From Turnera subulata (taxonomy: Eukaryota; Streptophyta; Magnoliopsida; Malpighiales; Passifloraceae): a DNA stretch of 64,000 nt. How positions within the stretch are numbered: position 1 is the stretch's first letter; every line of letters starts with the position of its first letter. A program made the translations under genes and the position numbers. This document shows, piece by piece, positions 1 to 10,218 of the stretch. The notes below the pieces were generated by a model. It saw only the letters and a list, made by a program, of their open reading frames with translations, was not told the DNA's origin and did no database searches. The DNA is taken from contig JAKUCV010006130.1 of NCBI GenBank assembly GCA_028386065.3, positions 100,352-164,351 on the forward strand, in the 5' to 3' direction.

Positions 1-652
1 AAGTTCAATATCTTGGCAGTAGCATTATAACATCGATGTTTAACATTTAAACATCGATGTTTGGGTTCTGGAACTCAAGAACATCGATGTTGACACTCAC
101 ACATCGATGTTGTTGGAGCTCTGGAACTCAAACCAATTTGGCCGAGCTCAAATAACATCGATGTTTAACTCTTAAACATCGATGTTTTGAGAATTTTGCA
201 TGGGAACATCGATGTTGGTCACACAACATCGATGTTGTGATGATTCGGCCGAGGCTAAACTTCATCAGAACATCGATGTTTGTCACACAACATCGATGTT
301 ATGAAGGTTCTGCCAAGGCTAAACTTCATACAAACATCGATGTTGGTCTCACCAACATCGATGTTATGGCCTAGCTGTACTAGAACGACAATCGTTCTAT
401 ACACTAACCGACACTCGATTTTTCCTAGTCGAACTCTTTCTACTTACTGCCAAGAACTCCTTGATTGATATCATATACCAATCAAGTTCATGTTGTCAAA
501 ACACTTTTGACACATCCAACAACAACATATATATCACATATACAATTGAAATCAACATATAATGATCATGCTACATCACATATAACATATCATATATATA
601 TGCATGAACATATCAACATATGCACATAAATCTGGTTTAGAGCTTCACAAGA
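1..652 (-). mobile_element. 5' leader of a minus-strand LTR retrotransposon (cut by window edge)
   Basis: Read on the minus strand, this stretch follows the LTR at 667-2192 and the primer-binding site at 653-665. It is therefore the untranslated leader between the primer-binding site and gag. No gag, protease or pol reading frame is visible; the coding part would lie beyond position 1. Positions 29-365 hold a palindrome array listed separately, and 470-650 is AT-rich with many ATAT runs. The placement is inferred from the LTR and primer-site geometry, so the superfamily (Copia or Gypsy) cannot be told. Confidence 0.6.
29..365. repeat. Array of twelve AACATCGATGTT palindromes in six pairs
   Basis: The perfect 12-bp palindrome AACATCGATGTT, or its 11-bp core in one copy, starts at 29, 50, 80, 100 (core 101-111), 154, 175, 205, 225, 269, 289, 333 and 354. 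Members of a pair are always 20-21 bp apart. Pairs begin 51, 74, 51, 64 and 64 bp apart. Sequence between pairs is partly repeated, for example the GGCTAAACTTCAT stretches near 253 and 317, so the array grew by tandem duplication of a unit of roughly 50-75 bp. It lies in the presumed leader of the minus-strand retroelement. Confidence 0.95.
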
Positions 653-665
653 GGCTCCGCTACCA
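653..665 (-). other. Primer-binding site of the minus-strand LTR element
   Basis: The minus strand reads TGGTAGCGGAGCC one base after the LTR end at 667. This resembles the usual plant tRNA-Met primer site TGGTATCAGAGCC. The same twelve bases TGGTAGCGGAGC follow the 5' LTRs at 47166 and 23667 in this window, which supports the assignment and the minus orientation. Confidence 0.75.
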
Positions 666-666
666 C

Positions 667-2192
667 TGTAAGTTTCCTTAAGCTATATGACATTCATATA
701 CCAAGCACAATTTGCAGCGAAAACAAGGAAACTTAACCAAGAACCAAGTGAAGCATGCATAAACCGTATAACAAAATTTACATACCTTGTTCGGTTGAGG
801 TCTTTCACCCAACTGTAGAACAGAATCAGCTAGAGCCAGACAAAAGCCTCGCCCCTCTACGGTATCTACACGAACCGTGACCGGCTTGGAATCGTCACAC
901 GAATCCAATCCCGAGCTCACCCGAACTGATGTGCTAGCAACAAGAAGCAGATGCTTGTGTTTGTGGTGTTTTTGTGTTCTTCTTTCTTTCACAAAGAATG
1001 AAGAAGCTGAAGGTGAGTGTTTTTCTCAAGGTTCTCAAGACTCAAAACGTTCAGAGAACACCAAGAAAGGAAGAGGATGATCAGATCATACACATGCCAA
1101 ATGAAGACATAGGTTAGTGGAAGTAATGGCCAACCTTGGCCCATCTCCCACTTAATCATGTCAAGACATGATAATGCTTCCACTAGACTTTCCAGCACAA
1201 CACACACCATAATGTCTGATCTCTGGTCAATAATTCACCTAATTATTGTAACAAAACGACCCTGGTTCAACCATGGTCCAACCACGGTCCAACCACACCC
1301 GGTCCAACCATGGTCCAACCACGGTTCAACCACCTGCTCGAATCAACGGTTCTATGTGTGTGACCCTGTAGGCACTTGTAACGTCCGGCAATAATTGTAA
1401 AATTCTCATTTTACAATTATAAGCAAAGAGCGGCGTCTAGCAACACATCATTGCTACCCGAACGACAAGATCAGTACTGATTCTCTATGCCTCGGAATAT
1501 GTCATCGTCCCTTCGTCCCATTATCTAGATCAAACACGAGACATGGAATATGTCAATCTCGTATATGTTTAATCTATGTTTCTTGATCCCCGAGTTAACT
1601 GTATAAAACGGATACCCGTGATATCACCATATCACCTAATCCGAGCATGGCCATGCATTTAACAGTTCAACTCTATCAAGAAACCATCCGATAATATACC
1701 CGTTATATGGGTCGGACGAATCCCCTCTTGATCAATCAAAACCCACTACATAATCATCATATACCCAATGATTACCCTTATGTCCACCCAGTTACGGATG
1801 ACTAGGAATAATATCAAAGTACATGATTCATATGTTGGATACCTTGACGATCTCAGGTCGGAGGACAATACATCTATAAGAACCACTAATGACATACATA
1901 TAACGTTCCATGTAGGGTTCTTATGTGGGTCGGTCCAGTCCACGAGTTCTCCAACTTGTACCCGTATGTAGAATTCATATCACATATGCAATTCTCAACA
2001 TACGCTAGTCTTAATTTATTATTACAACCCATCCGTAATAATAATCGACTAGGGATATTTAAGAATATGAAATATTCTAGGGTTATAAGTATGTGCAAGC
2101 GTTTATCTCATAAACGATACTTATTGAAATAACCTTAATGTGTATACATGACTACAAATAATCATCCATGATTAGCTTTTGGGCATATTACA
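667..2192 (-). mobile_element. Long terminal repeat (1.5 kb) of a minus-strand retrotransposon
   Basis: On the minus strand the segment starts TGTAATATGCCC (2192 downward) and ends TTACA at 667. It thus has TG..CA ends inside a TGTAA/TTACA inverted pair. A primer-binding site follows immediately, so this is a 5' LTR read leftward. No protein-coding potential is seen. A short GGTCCAACCA-type repeat lies at 1263-1333. The second LTR and the left target duplication are outside the window, so the right flank CTAAC cannot be tested as a target duplication. Confidence 0.7.
1263..1333. repeat. Imperfect GGTCCAACCA tandem repeat in the LTR
   Basis: About six imperfect copies of a 10-12 bp unit (TGGTTCAACCA, TGGTCCAACCA, CGGTCCAACCA) lie head to tail. 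Several TGGTCCAACCA units are near-palindromic. This is an LTR-internal repeat with no coding meaning that I can see. Confidence 0.8.
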
Positions 2193-2283
2193 CTAACAAA
2201 TATTACAAATATCCGAGGCCCTTAAAATTTCCAGAAAAAATTTATTATGGGCATTAAATGTGGAAATAAATTTACATGATAAT

Positions 2284-4215
2284 AGTCTGGAAGACTAAAT
2301 AAAAGAGTCTAGAAGACTCAATAAAAGAAAAATAAAATAAAGACTGAAAGTCTTACTATCAAAAGATCCTGCAGATCTTTCAAAGGAAAATTAAAAAAAA
2401 ATAATATTACCACCAGAAGATGGACATTATACGACCACTAGAAGATGAATATTGTTCTTGCTTACCCTGAGCGCAAGTCATTTTATATTGAATATTTTTA
2501 TTTTATGTTTATTTTAATTATTATGTGTTATATTTTATTTTATTATGTTTATTTTATAGTATTTTATAATCGTTTCTAGAATAATGGCTCAGGTATTAGT
2601 CTTGAAGACAATGCAAATATGACATCCAAGAGGGAGTGGAATTACATGTGGATGTCAATTATTTATGATATCTCGAAATGAGAAAAAGATTAACGCGCTC
2701 CAGAAGAGCATAAATTTGAATATGTTCCTGAAGAACGCATGCTTTAATATGACCTAGAAGATTATATATTTATGCTCTGGAAGAACAAATACTCTTGAAG
2801 AGTACAGAAACTCCCACTTACAGTAATAAAAGATATTATCATGAATCCTGTTGAATTGACTCTGCTCTATTCCCTGAAGTGAATAAGACAGTATAATTTA
2901 ATTGTGCCTGCAACAGTGAATGATGTTATAATGGAAAAGCTAAAGGCAAACATGCATATTATTATTGCATAAATGGATCCATAACTGGAGAACATTCAAA
3001 GAGGAATTGTTCTCATACATATGTTTCAAATGGTTATTTATCTGTTGGGTACAACGTTAACACTAAAACTCTGAGCCACACTGTTAATGTTGACCCTAAC
3101 AATGTCGTTCCAAGAGAACCACATACCACCCATGTTATTTTCTCCAGGTATCTCAAACCGATTCGTTGGAGGAAAACGAAGTGGAATCACACCATGATTT
3201 TCTCCAGCTTGCCACAAAGTTTCAGTAAAGGCTTATACTGATTCTTCAGATCCCTTAAGGTGCGCACAAAATCTTGGGACCTTCTTGCTACACCCTTGCA
3301 ATTCCATAGTAACAGTCGTACCTTAGGCCATGTAGGTGGTAACCCTGATACCCTTAGGATACTCCGAGCCATCATGGAAACTTGATAATAACTGCTTTGA
3401 TTTAATATTTGACATGCAGGCTCTAGCTGAAATTCCTGCAGTCTATTAGATATGAAAAACATAATAGAATTAGCCGAGCCATAAAAACTAGCCCTGAGAT
3501 TGCCTTGGTCCTCCAGGAAGAAAGTTTCTTCCATAGGAGTCACAAAGAACCTAGATGAGTATAGCTCATCAACAAAAACTAAACGAAGAATTCTTACAAG
3601 CTCACTCGGTAATTCCTCCTGTTGCTCATTCACCATGCTATAGGCTAATCTATTTCTCGTTCTTAGAGAGGCACCCTCAACAAAGAAAATAGTAGCTGGG
3701 GAATGCATTTTTCTTGTCTTGTTGAGTTTTTCTGAATCGTTATCTTGTTAAGTTTTTTGAATCTTCCCGTCTCAACCACTCCCCTCTTATAGCCTGAGCT
3801 TAGACAGCTAGGTGTTAGTTTTCAGATATGGACCCTCTTTTTGTCTCCAAAAAGATCCAGAAGATTTTTTTGGTAATTTGCATTATTTTCAGAAAATTCC
3901 AAAGCTTTCCAATCCTCGAGGATTTGCTTTTGGAAATGTTTGCCACTACATTAATTATTTCTCAATGATTCTGATCTATTCCGACATGAGTGGCAGAAAT
4001 AAGTCTAAAATTGACACATGTATAGCAGCCTAAAGCCGGTACAAATATAGCAGCCAGAAGCTAGCAACTTTAAGTAATTAAATACACAATATTCGAGTAA
4101 TTGAAACTTACCATAACCAGTCAGAAGCTGGAATGCACTAGCCTGAAGCTAGCAATTTTAAGTGTTTAAATAACAAGTTTGTACAGCCCGAAGCTGAGAT
4201 CAACTAGAAGTTGAT
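2284..4215. repeat. Dispersed short interrupted palindromes with a (T/C)NGAA-type loop
   Basis: Short perfect inverted repeats recur through Copia A, each closed by 3-5 bases usually ending in GAA. Examples: AGTCT-GGA-AGACT (2284-2296), GAGTCT-AGA-AGACTC (2305-2319), AAGACT-GAA-AGTCTT (2340-2354), AAAGATC-CTGCA-GATCTTT (2362-2380), GCTC-CAGAA-GAGC (2697-2709), GTTC-CTGAA-GAAC (2724-2736), TACTCT-TGA-AGAGTA (2790-2804), CTAGC-CTGAA-GCTAG (4138-4152) and ATCAAC-TAGAA-GTTGAT (4199-4215). The arms differ from one hairpin to the next while the loop is conserved, so they are not copies of one repeat. The theme returns at 9347-9363. Confidence 0.85.
3187..3708 (-). pseudogene. ORF of 173 codons ending in a LINE endonuclease-like stretch
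   Basis: The open frame starts at an ATG at 3708. The C-terminal quarter (about residues 125-170) reads VRLLLWNCKGVARRS..FVRTLRDLKNQYKP..KLEKI. This matches the start of plant LINE (L1-type) apurinic endonuclease domains, which open with a WNCRG motif and then FxRxLRDL and an ETKL-like block. The first 120 residues are not recognised. The endonuclease stops after its first strand, so no enzyme could be made. Upstream on the minus strand there is a CTATAAGAGGGG element near 3790 and an A-rich leader. It lies inside Copia A in the opposite orientation, so it is probably a captured or inserted fragment. The LINE reading is moderately supported; the rest is unknown. Confidence 0.4.
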
Positions 4216-7044
4216 TATTGGATATCTTGTTTGGCTTGACCGGTTGGGTCATCCCGGATCAATAATGATGCACGAAATATTATTTGGTCATTCATTGAAA
4301 AACCAGAAGTTTTTACGATCAATGAATTTCCACGAGTTTGTTTGCTGCAAAATTAATTGTTTGGCTTTCCTAAGAAGAGGTTGGCCTAGAATCACCAGTA
4401 AGTTTGGGAATAATTCAGGGACATGTACGCAGATAAATAAATCTGCAGTGTTGACCATCTAGGTAAATTTTATGATGCATCGACTGGATGGTCTATTGTG
4501 TGCTTATTAGACGCAAGTCGGCATTGTGCGCACTTATTTTAATGATTAAACCACTTGCTGGTACACATCCCTAATTATGTTAGAAGACTATATGTCTAGA
4601 TAATACTGGTATATTTCTTTAATGGATAATGTATATCATTGGACAAAAAACCTAAAAAGATCTGGGCGAATATTTCCAATTGATTGCAGGACCAATGCTA
4701 ATGAAATATTACTGTTTGAGAAAATGGTATTTTACATGCAGCAGCACTTGTGTGCATCAAGCCAACAAGTTGTCATAAGGTCTCCCCATTTAATTGGTTC
4801 ATGGGCACGAACCTAGTAACTCCCATCTTCGGACCATTGGTTGTACAGTATATAATGCTCCACCACAGCATAGTAAAATTGGTCTTTTAAAGAAGACTGG
4901 GAATATATGTTGTGTATGTTGGGTATGTTGATTATTAATTAAATGAAAGAGTTTACCCAACATAAGGGAGAGGAAATAAGCAGCTGGATCAAGATATTAT
5001 TGAAATGCATTATCAATGTATGATTATTGATCCTCAAACAAATTAGTGTGAACCTGAAGTTCAAAAGATGATTCATTTGCAGGAAAATTGATATGCAATT
5101 GCCAGACAGATAAAGTGACCAAATCTTATATACCAGCTGCAAATGCTTCTGTTCAAATTAATGTTCCAGAAGAACAAGTATAATATGCAAATGAATCTAA
5201 AGTATGCCAGAAGCGCAGAATATACTCGGTTCCAAAAGAAAACAAAATTCTCGATAGAGAAAAAAGGAGCAAAGAGATAAGATGACCTTAGTGAGAAAAT
5301 AAGGCCTCCAGTAGAGGTTTAAATTAAAAGTCCTCAAGAAGAGGAAAAACCTCCGGAAGAGGTCCCTTACACAATTGATAAAGTTCCAGAAGTAATTCAG
5401 GTACCTGAAATAATTAAAAGTGATGAGATGTCGATTAATTATACAATGTCAGGAATAAGATGGAACCGACGTAAAATAACCGTCGACGGAATACTTGTTT
5501 TATTTATAATATAGCGCTAAAAAAATGAAGATCATGAACCTAGATTGGTGAATATAGGCGCAGTATGATTGGCCAAAAAAAAGAAAAGAAAAAAAGAAAA
5601 AAAAAGAAAAGACATAAGGCTGTGTTGGACTCGCTTATGAAGCGAGAAAATTTTCTGGACCGGTAATCCAGATGGTGTAGAACCAGTCAATTGAAAAATG
5701 GATATTTGTGCGAAAAGGAAATCATAATAGAGAATGAAACGCCCCGACCCGTATTTACCATACACAGTAAACACGTGCCGGAATTGTAACGACCCAACCA
5801 AACAAAGCCCAGCATACAGTGTATACAACAGAAACTGGCTCAACAGCCCAAAATATATACATCAAAAATCTGGCCCTTCGGCCCAACATCAAACATATCA
5901 CCCGAACCCGGGATCATCAATAATAACACAACCGGCCCAAAGGCCCAACAATAGCAATAAATAGCACATCGGAAGACTTAATAACTCACAAAGACACTAT
6001 ATGCGACACTGATGCAAACTAATGGATCAGAGACCTGTCCAAGGGATACGCCACAGCCTGTCTGGAATGCATCAAACCTGAACCACAAATAACTCAACCT
6101 ACGAGATGAAAGCCCATAGGTGAGGGGTGAGTCCGAAGTGCCCACCGTGTAAAACCCATAAGCAAATATACATATACAAGCAACCGTAAATTTCCAAGTC
6201 ACATCACCAACAATTAACTAAGGTTCTTACGAACCTTAGATGACACACTTGTGATTCTAGACACGCTATTCCAATTTTATTATCAGGGCCCCTATCACAA
6301 GTTAAATGATGGCATAGTCAAGCTAGCTAGCCCGTGGATCCCGCCCTGGTACCTCCACGTATAACTGGCACAGACAGGGAGCAGACCCCAAGCACACTCT
6401 CCCCCAGCGCCTAAAAATAATAATTGGTACAGACAGGGAGCAGACCCTAAGCACACTCTCCCCCAGCACCATAAAATAAACGACTACCATCTGGCTGTTC
6501 CAACATTTAACTGTGACTTACTAGATGTCTAAGTGTATCCAGTTTATTAACATTACTATTTTAGTCTTGATACCACTATACTATTAACCAACCATCAACT
6601 CATTATCCCGAGAAGGTTCGCAGCCTCTCCGCTCGTCTGGATAATAATCAATACCACATAACCATCAGATTCCACATAATAATGTTCCGGTACTCAAATC
6701 ATGTCAATCTCACAGACAACAACAACAACGACAAATTTATCATCACTAACATCATCAACATCAACAACAATCAACACTTATCACAACAACCATTCACAAC
6801 CACAAGTATAGTATCATATCAGCAAACATCACACACAGTGAATAAACAGCAACTTGATATCACGGGCAGTATATAAATATTTACTTAACCTCACCTTAGC
6901 CTGTTACTCAACTCTGAAGACAATAATCGGTCCAAAGCCGGCTCCTCGGGAAACTGCCCGATATCAAAACCTATACAACAAAACAACATGTTCACATAAA
7001 TGCACATAATTGGTATGCTATGATGCCATAAAGTGTAAATTAAA

Positions 7045-7061
7045 CCCCCCCCCCCCCCCCC
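7045..7061 (+). repeat. Poly(C) tract
   Basis: Seventeen consecutive C residues inside solo LTR copy A. Copy B has no such tract at the matching place, so it expanded after insertion or is a sequencing or assembly effect. Confidence 0.9.
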
Positions 7062-8414
7062 TCCTCGGTTAAATGTTATCATCTCCATAAAATTTATTAT
7101 ACTTGCCAAAATATAATTACCAAGTATTATTATTTTATTTTTTTCAAAAAGGTATTATTATATATAGTTAGTGAAATATTTCCCAGAATATACAATATCA
7201 TATTTATTTCCAAAATATTTTCATAGTATATATACCCCTTTCCTAAAATTATTTACTCTTATAATAATTTTTCAAAGAAATTTCATATTATAATTATATT
7301 TTTTCAAAATAATGTTAGTGATATCATTTTATTTTTTTCCTAAAACACATTCATATACTTCATATATATATATTTTCCAAAATACTATAACTCATACTTA
7401 CCACATTATTATTAATATAACCATAACATAATTACCTTAATTTTCCAAATAATATGTCCAAGTAATTATTTTCTAAAACATAACCATATACTAGGTATAC
7501 CAAAATAATTATTTCCAGAAAAATATAATTTATATAAGCTATATTCTTTTTTTCCAGGATTAGATATTTTATTATATATATTTTTTTATTTAATTCGGAC
7601 TGGGCCAAAAAGCATAGCCCATGTCCAAGCCCAAGAACTAAGTCTAACAGGTTCAGCCATACCCACCACTAATGTCCGAGCTCTCAGGCCCAAGACAGCT
7701 GGCCCGAGTTCAAACCCAAGGGAGGTCTAGCCCGGATGCACAAGACCCAGGCCAAGGCATGAGCCTAAGCACAAGCCCATACCAAGACCAGGCCCGTCGT
7801 CACCCCAGCCTAGGCAGGAAACCGGGTCAGCCCGACCCAGAGTCACGACCCGGTGGCAGAAACGGGTCACTCACCCATGCGTTGCAGAGGACGCGGCGGC
7901 TGTTGGCGGTGCGGGCGCGGCGTGCAGGTGGGGCGACAGCAGCGAGACGGGTCCGACGGGACTGCTCGTCGGGTCGTCTCGTCCAGGCGGCGCAGCTGCT
8001 TCTTCGTCGTCGGCTAGTCTGAGGGGAAGCGGTGGCTTCGCGTCCTGCAGCAACGGCGAAGAGGAGACGCGTCGTCGGAGGAGGTCGCTTGGGGTTGCAG
8101 GCGGCGGCGAGCGGCTTCGCGTCACCTGCTGGTTGTGAAGAGGAGCACGGCGCGGGAGGAGATGAGGGCGGCGAGACGGCGCGGTGTTGGTCAAGGGTCG
8201 GCGACGGCGGAAAGGAAGGAAGAAGGGAGGAGCTGGATGGTGGTGGGTGTCGGGTGGTCTCGGTGGGCGGCAGCGGTGGAGGGTGGCTGTCAGTGTGTTT
8301 TGTTCTTTTTTTTTCTTTCTTTTATTTTTCTGGTTGGTTTGTAGTGAACAGGAAGGGACTGGGTTTATGGGTTTGTGTTTGTAGGAGAATATACTGGGTT
8401 TTTTTTTTTGCAGG

Positions 8415-8486
8415 GAAGAAGATGGTACTGGGTGCAGAGAAGAAGATGGTACTGGGTGCAGAGAAGAAGATGGTACTGGATGCAGA
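8415..8486 (+). repeat. 24-bp tandem repeat, three copies
   Basis: Three near-identical 24-bp units (core GAAGATGGTACTGG) start at 24-bp spacing with GATGGT at 8421, 8445 and 8469. They lie in the GC-rich side of solo LTR copy A and are not seen in copy B. Confidence 0.9.
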
Positions 8487-8823
8487 AATCACGGGTTTCA
8501 CAGGCAGGAAAAAGATAAGGCGCCGCCTGCATTATTGCCTCAATAATGCAGGCGTGTCCAAACCGGACCAGAAAATAACTGATGTACCCACTTAATTATT
8601 TTCCGGTATGATTTTTCTGAGGATTCCGGGACCCGAAAAATACCAACTTAGGTCCGAAAAATCCACGAAAAAATCCCAAGCGCGGGAAAACCCTCGGTTT
8701 CGAAAAAACGACGCTCGATTTACCTTGAATTAATTATCCAAGATTAATTCATTCGGTAAATCACTGTAAAAAGACTTTTACAGTCCCGGTAAAAATCCAA
8801 TTTTTTTTACCTGGGCTGTTACA

Positions 8824-10028
8824 GAGAAATACAAAGCACGGCTTATCGCACAAGATTTTACCCAAACGACTTGGTATTAGTTGTGAGGAGATATACTCCC
8901 TTGTGGTGGATGCAATTATTTTTCATAAGTCTGGCATAATATGAAAAGAATTAGAAATGCATCAAATGGATGCTATTACAGCCTATTTCTGTGGATCCAT
9001 AAGTCATGATATATACATGAAGATCCCTGAAGGATCCAAGTTGCTTGAAGCAACTAATTTCCAGGAATATACAAAATTTAGCTAAAAATTGATCTTTATA
9101 CGGTTTAAACCAAATTCGAGTATGTGTAGTATGATTGCAAATATGCACTTATTATTGTTACTTATGTTTATGATTTAGATACTATTTTTAAATATTATTG
9201 GAACTCGTGAAGAAGCTTCCAAAAACCGTGCTATATTTTAAGAAAGAATTTGAGATGAAAGATCTCATAAAAGAATTAGACTAGTCTTGAAGTACCATAT
9301 GGTCCTGAAGTACCATATCATAGTGCAATATATTTTGCTAGTAATATAAAGCCTGAAGCTTTACCATAAACTTGTTAGCAAAATATCTTTTGCTCTAATT
9401 TTTTCATAAAGCCTGAAGCTATCCATTATCTTAGGGTATAATGGACATGTAATTATTTTAACCTTGTGAGTCCAAGGAGAATATAGTATGTTTTGCAGGT
9501 GCAAGCCATTGATTTGATCCACATAAAGAGCAAGCAGATACCAGAAGTATCATGGCAAGCACAAAACTCTACGAATAATGCAGATACTAGTCGAGACTGT
9601 GCTTGGCTAAGTTCGATAATGTTGCACATTCAAGATCATATAGATAAGATAGCAAAGAAGATGCTCCAACAACAAATTATGAAGATAATGCTGCCTGCAT
9701 TGCCAATTAAAGGAGTAATGTATCAAAAGTGATCGGACGGATCATATATGTCATCAAAGGTTGACAAAGAAGATTGACATGCCTTGACATCAAGAAATCA
9801 AGAGAGGCTAAAATGAAGGGGAGTAGAATACGCACTGCACTCTTTTTTCCTTCACCAAGTTTTTATCCCACTGGGTTTTTCTTGGTAAGGTTTTTAATGA
9901 GGCAGTTACTCCAAAAAATATATTCTATTCAAAGTACATCAGTATTCAAGAGGGAGTGTTATAAAACGTGGTGAATACTGTTTCACCTAATATATTCTAC
10001 TCAAAGTACAACAGTATTCAAGGGGGAG
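8824..10028 (+). pseudogene. Copia A: right part (RT and RNase H remnants, PPT)
   Basis: Right of the solo LTR the Copia frame resumes with KYKARLIAQ and then, after frameshifts, GDILP. It continues with MKIPEG near 9018 and the RNase H remnant SRDCAWLSSIM..HIQ near 9587-9640 (usual form RDCVWLRSMIQHIQ). The 3' noncoding part 9835-9910 matches the usual stretch before Copia polypurine tracts. A CTGAA-loop hairpin TAAAGC-CTGAA-GCTTTA is at 9347-9363, and a second weaker one is at 9410-9420. The purine tract AGGGGGAG (10021-10028) directly precedes the 3' LTR. No frame is intact. Confidence 0.75.
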
Positions 10029-10060
10029 TGTTATAAAACGTGGTGAATACTGTTTCACCT
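9917..10060 (+). repeat. 72-bp tandem duplication across the PPT/3' LTR junction
   Basis: Two units with period 72 (9917-9988 and 9989-10060) differ at only a few positions. Each contains a polypurine tract (AGAGGGAG in the first, AGGGGGAG in the second) and the first LTR bases TGTTATAAAACG. The 3' LTR start is therefore present twice. Confidence 0.9.
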
Positions 10061-10218
10061 AATTGTATTATTTATACCCAGAACAAGAATGAAAATTGGA
10101 TAGCTGAAACTGCTCTTCCTTCTTCCCATCTTCTCCCGCTTCTCTTCCTCTACTGTGTGCTTTCTACCCCTAATCCTTCTTCAAAAAATTTTATAGCATA
10201 ATATCAATATTCTTAACA
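10029..10218 (+). mobile_element. 3' LTR of Copia A (190 bp)
   Basis: It starts TGTTATAAAACG directly after a polypurine tract and ends TTCTTAACA, giving TGTTA/TAACA inverted ends. TATTTATA at about 10068-10075 may be its TATA box. The base run after it is TGAAA; the matching left target duplication was not found, as expected if the 5' LTR is lost. Confidence 0.65.

Larger units (their letters stand above)
2193..5734 (+). pseudogene. Copia A: decayed Copia retrotransposon, left part (gag to start of RT)
   Basis: Remnants read in Copia order on the plus strand. Near 4211-4340 a GAG-pre-integrase stretch reads LDRLGHPGSIMM..HSLKNQK. Near 4795-4890 an integrase C-terminal remnant reads GCTVYNAPPQHSKIG. 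Near 5340-5520 comes the linker to reverse transcriptase (EEVP..PEIIKSDEMSINY..RWNRR). Near 5625-5734 is the beginning of RT (GPV..KWIFVRK). The frame is broken many times. The copy continues at 8824 after a 3.1-kb solo LTR insertion that duplicated GAGAA. The 5' LTR is not found here; it may have been lost or lie left of the minus-strand element. This is an old, inactive copy. Confidence 0.75.
5735..8823 (-). mobile_element. Solo LTR, copy A (3.1 kb), inserted in Copia A
   Basis: The minus strand begins TGTAACAGCCCAGG at 8823 and ends GGGGCGTTTCA at 5735. It is flanked by an exact 5-bp duplication GAGAA (5730-5734 and 8824-8828). It interrupts the Copia reverse transcriptase between FVRK..ENE and KYKARLIAQ. 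A second copy in plus orientation at 47719-50547 aligns at both ends. TG..CA termini, a 5-bp duplication and the absence of gag-pol indicate a solo LTR left by LTR-LTR recombination. The TGTAACRRCCC..GGGNCGTTNCA ends and about 3-kb length suit chromovirus (Tekay/Del) Gypsy LTRs; that lineage is inference. A GC-rich core (about 7660-8300) has Arg-rich open frames that I do not regard as genes. Confidence 0.8.

Noticed and set aside
29..365. CRISPR-like array of short repeats
   Set aside because: The repeat is a 12-bp palindrome with paired 20-21 bp spacing in plant retrotransposon DNA. Spacers are partly repeated and there are no cas genes.
7045..7061. Poly(C) tract as a G-quadruplex or regulatory element
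   Set aside because: A single homopolymer inside a dead LTR, absent from the sibling copy; slippage or sequencing error is more likely.
7672..8595. Long Arg/Ala/Gly-rich open frames in GC-rich DNA that could pass for genes
   Set aside because: They lie wholly inside solo LTR copy A, overlap on both strands, have no domain, and are not conserved in copy B.
5735..8823. Non-LTR or DNA transposon rather than solo LTR
   Set aside because: TG..CA ends, exact 5-bp duplication, a second aligned copy and no transposase or tail favour a solo LTR.
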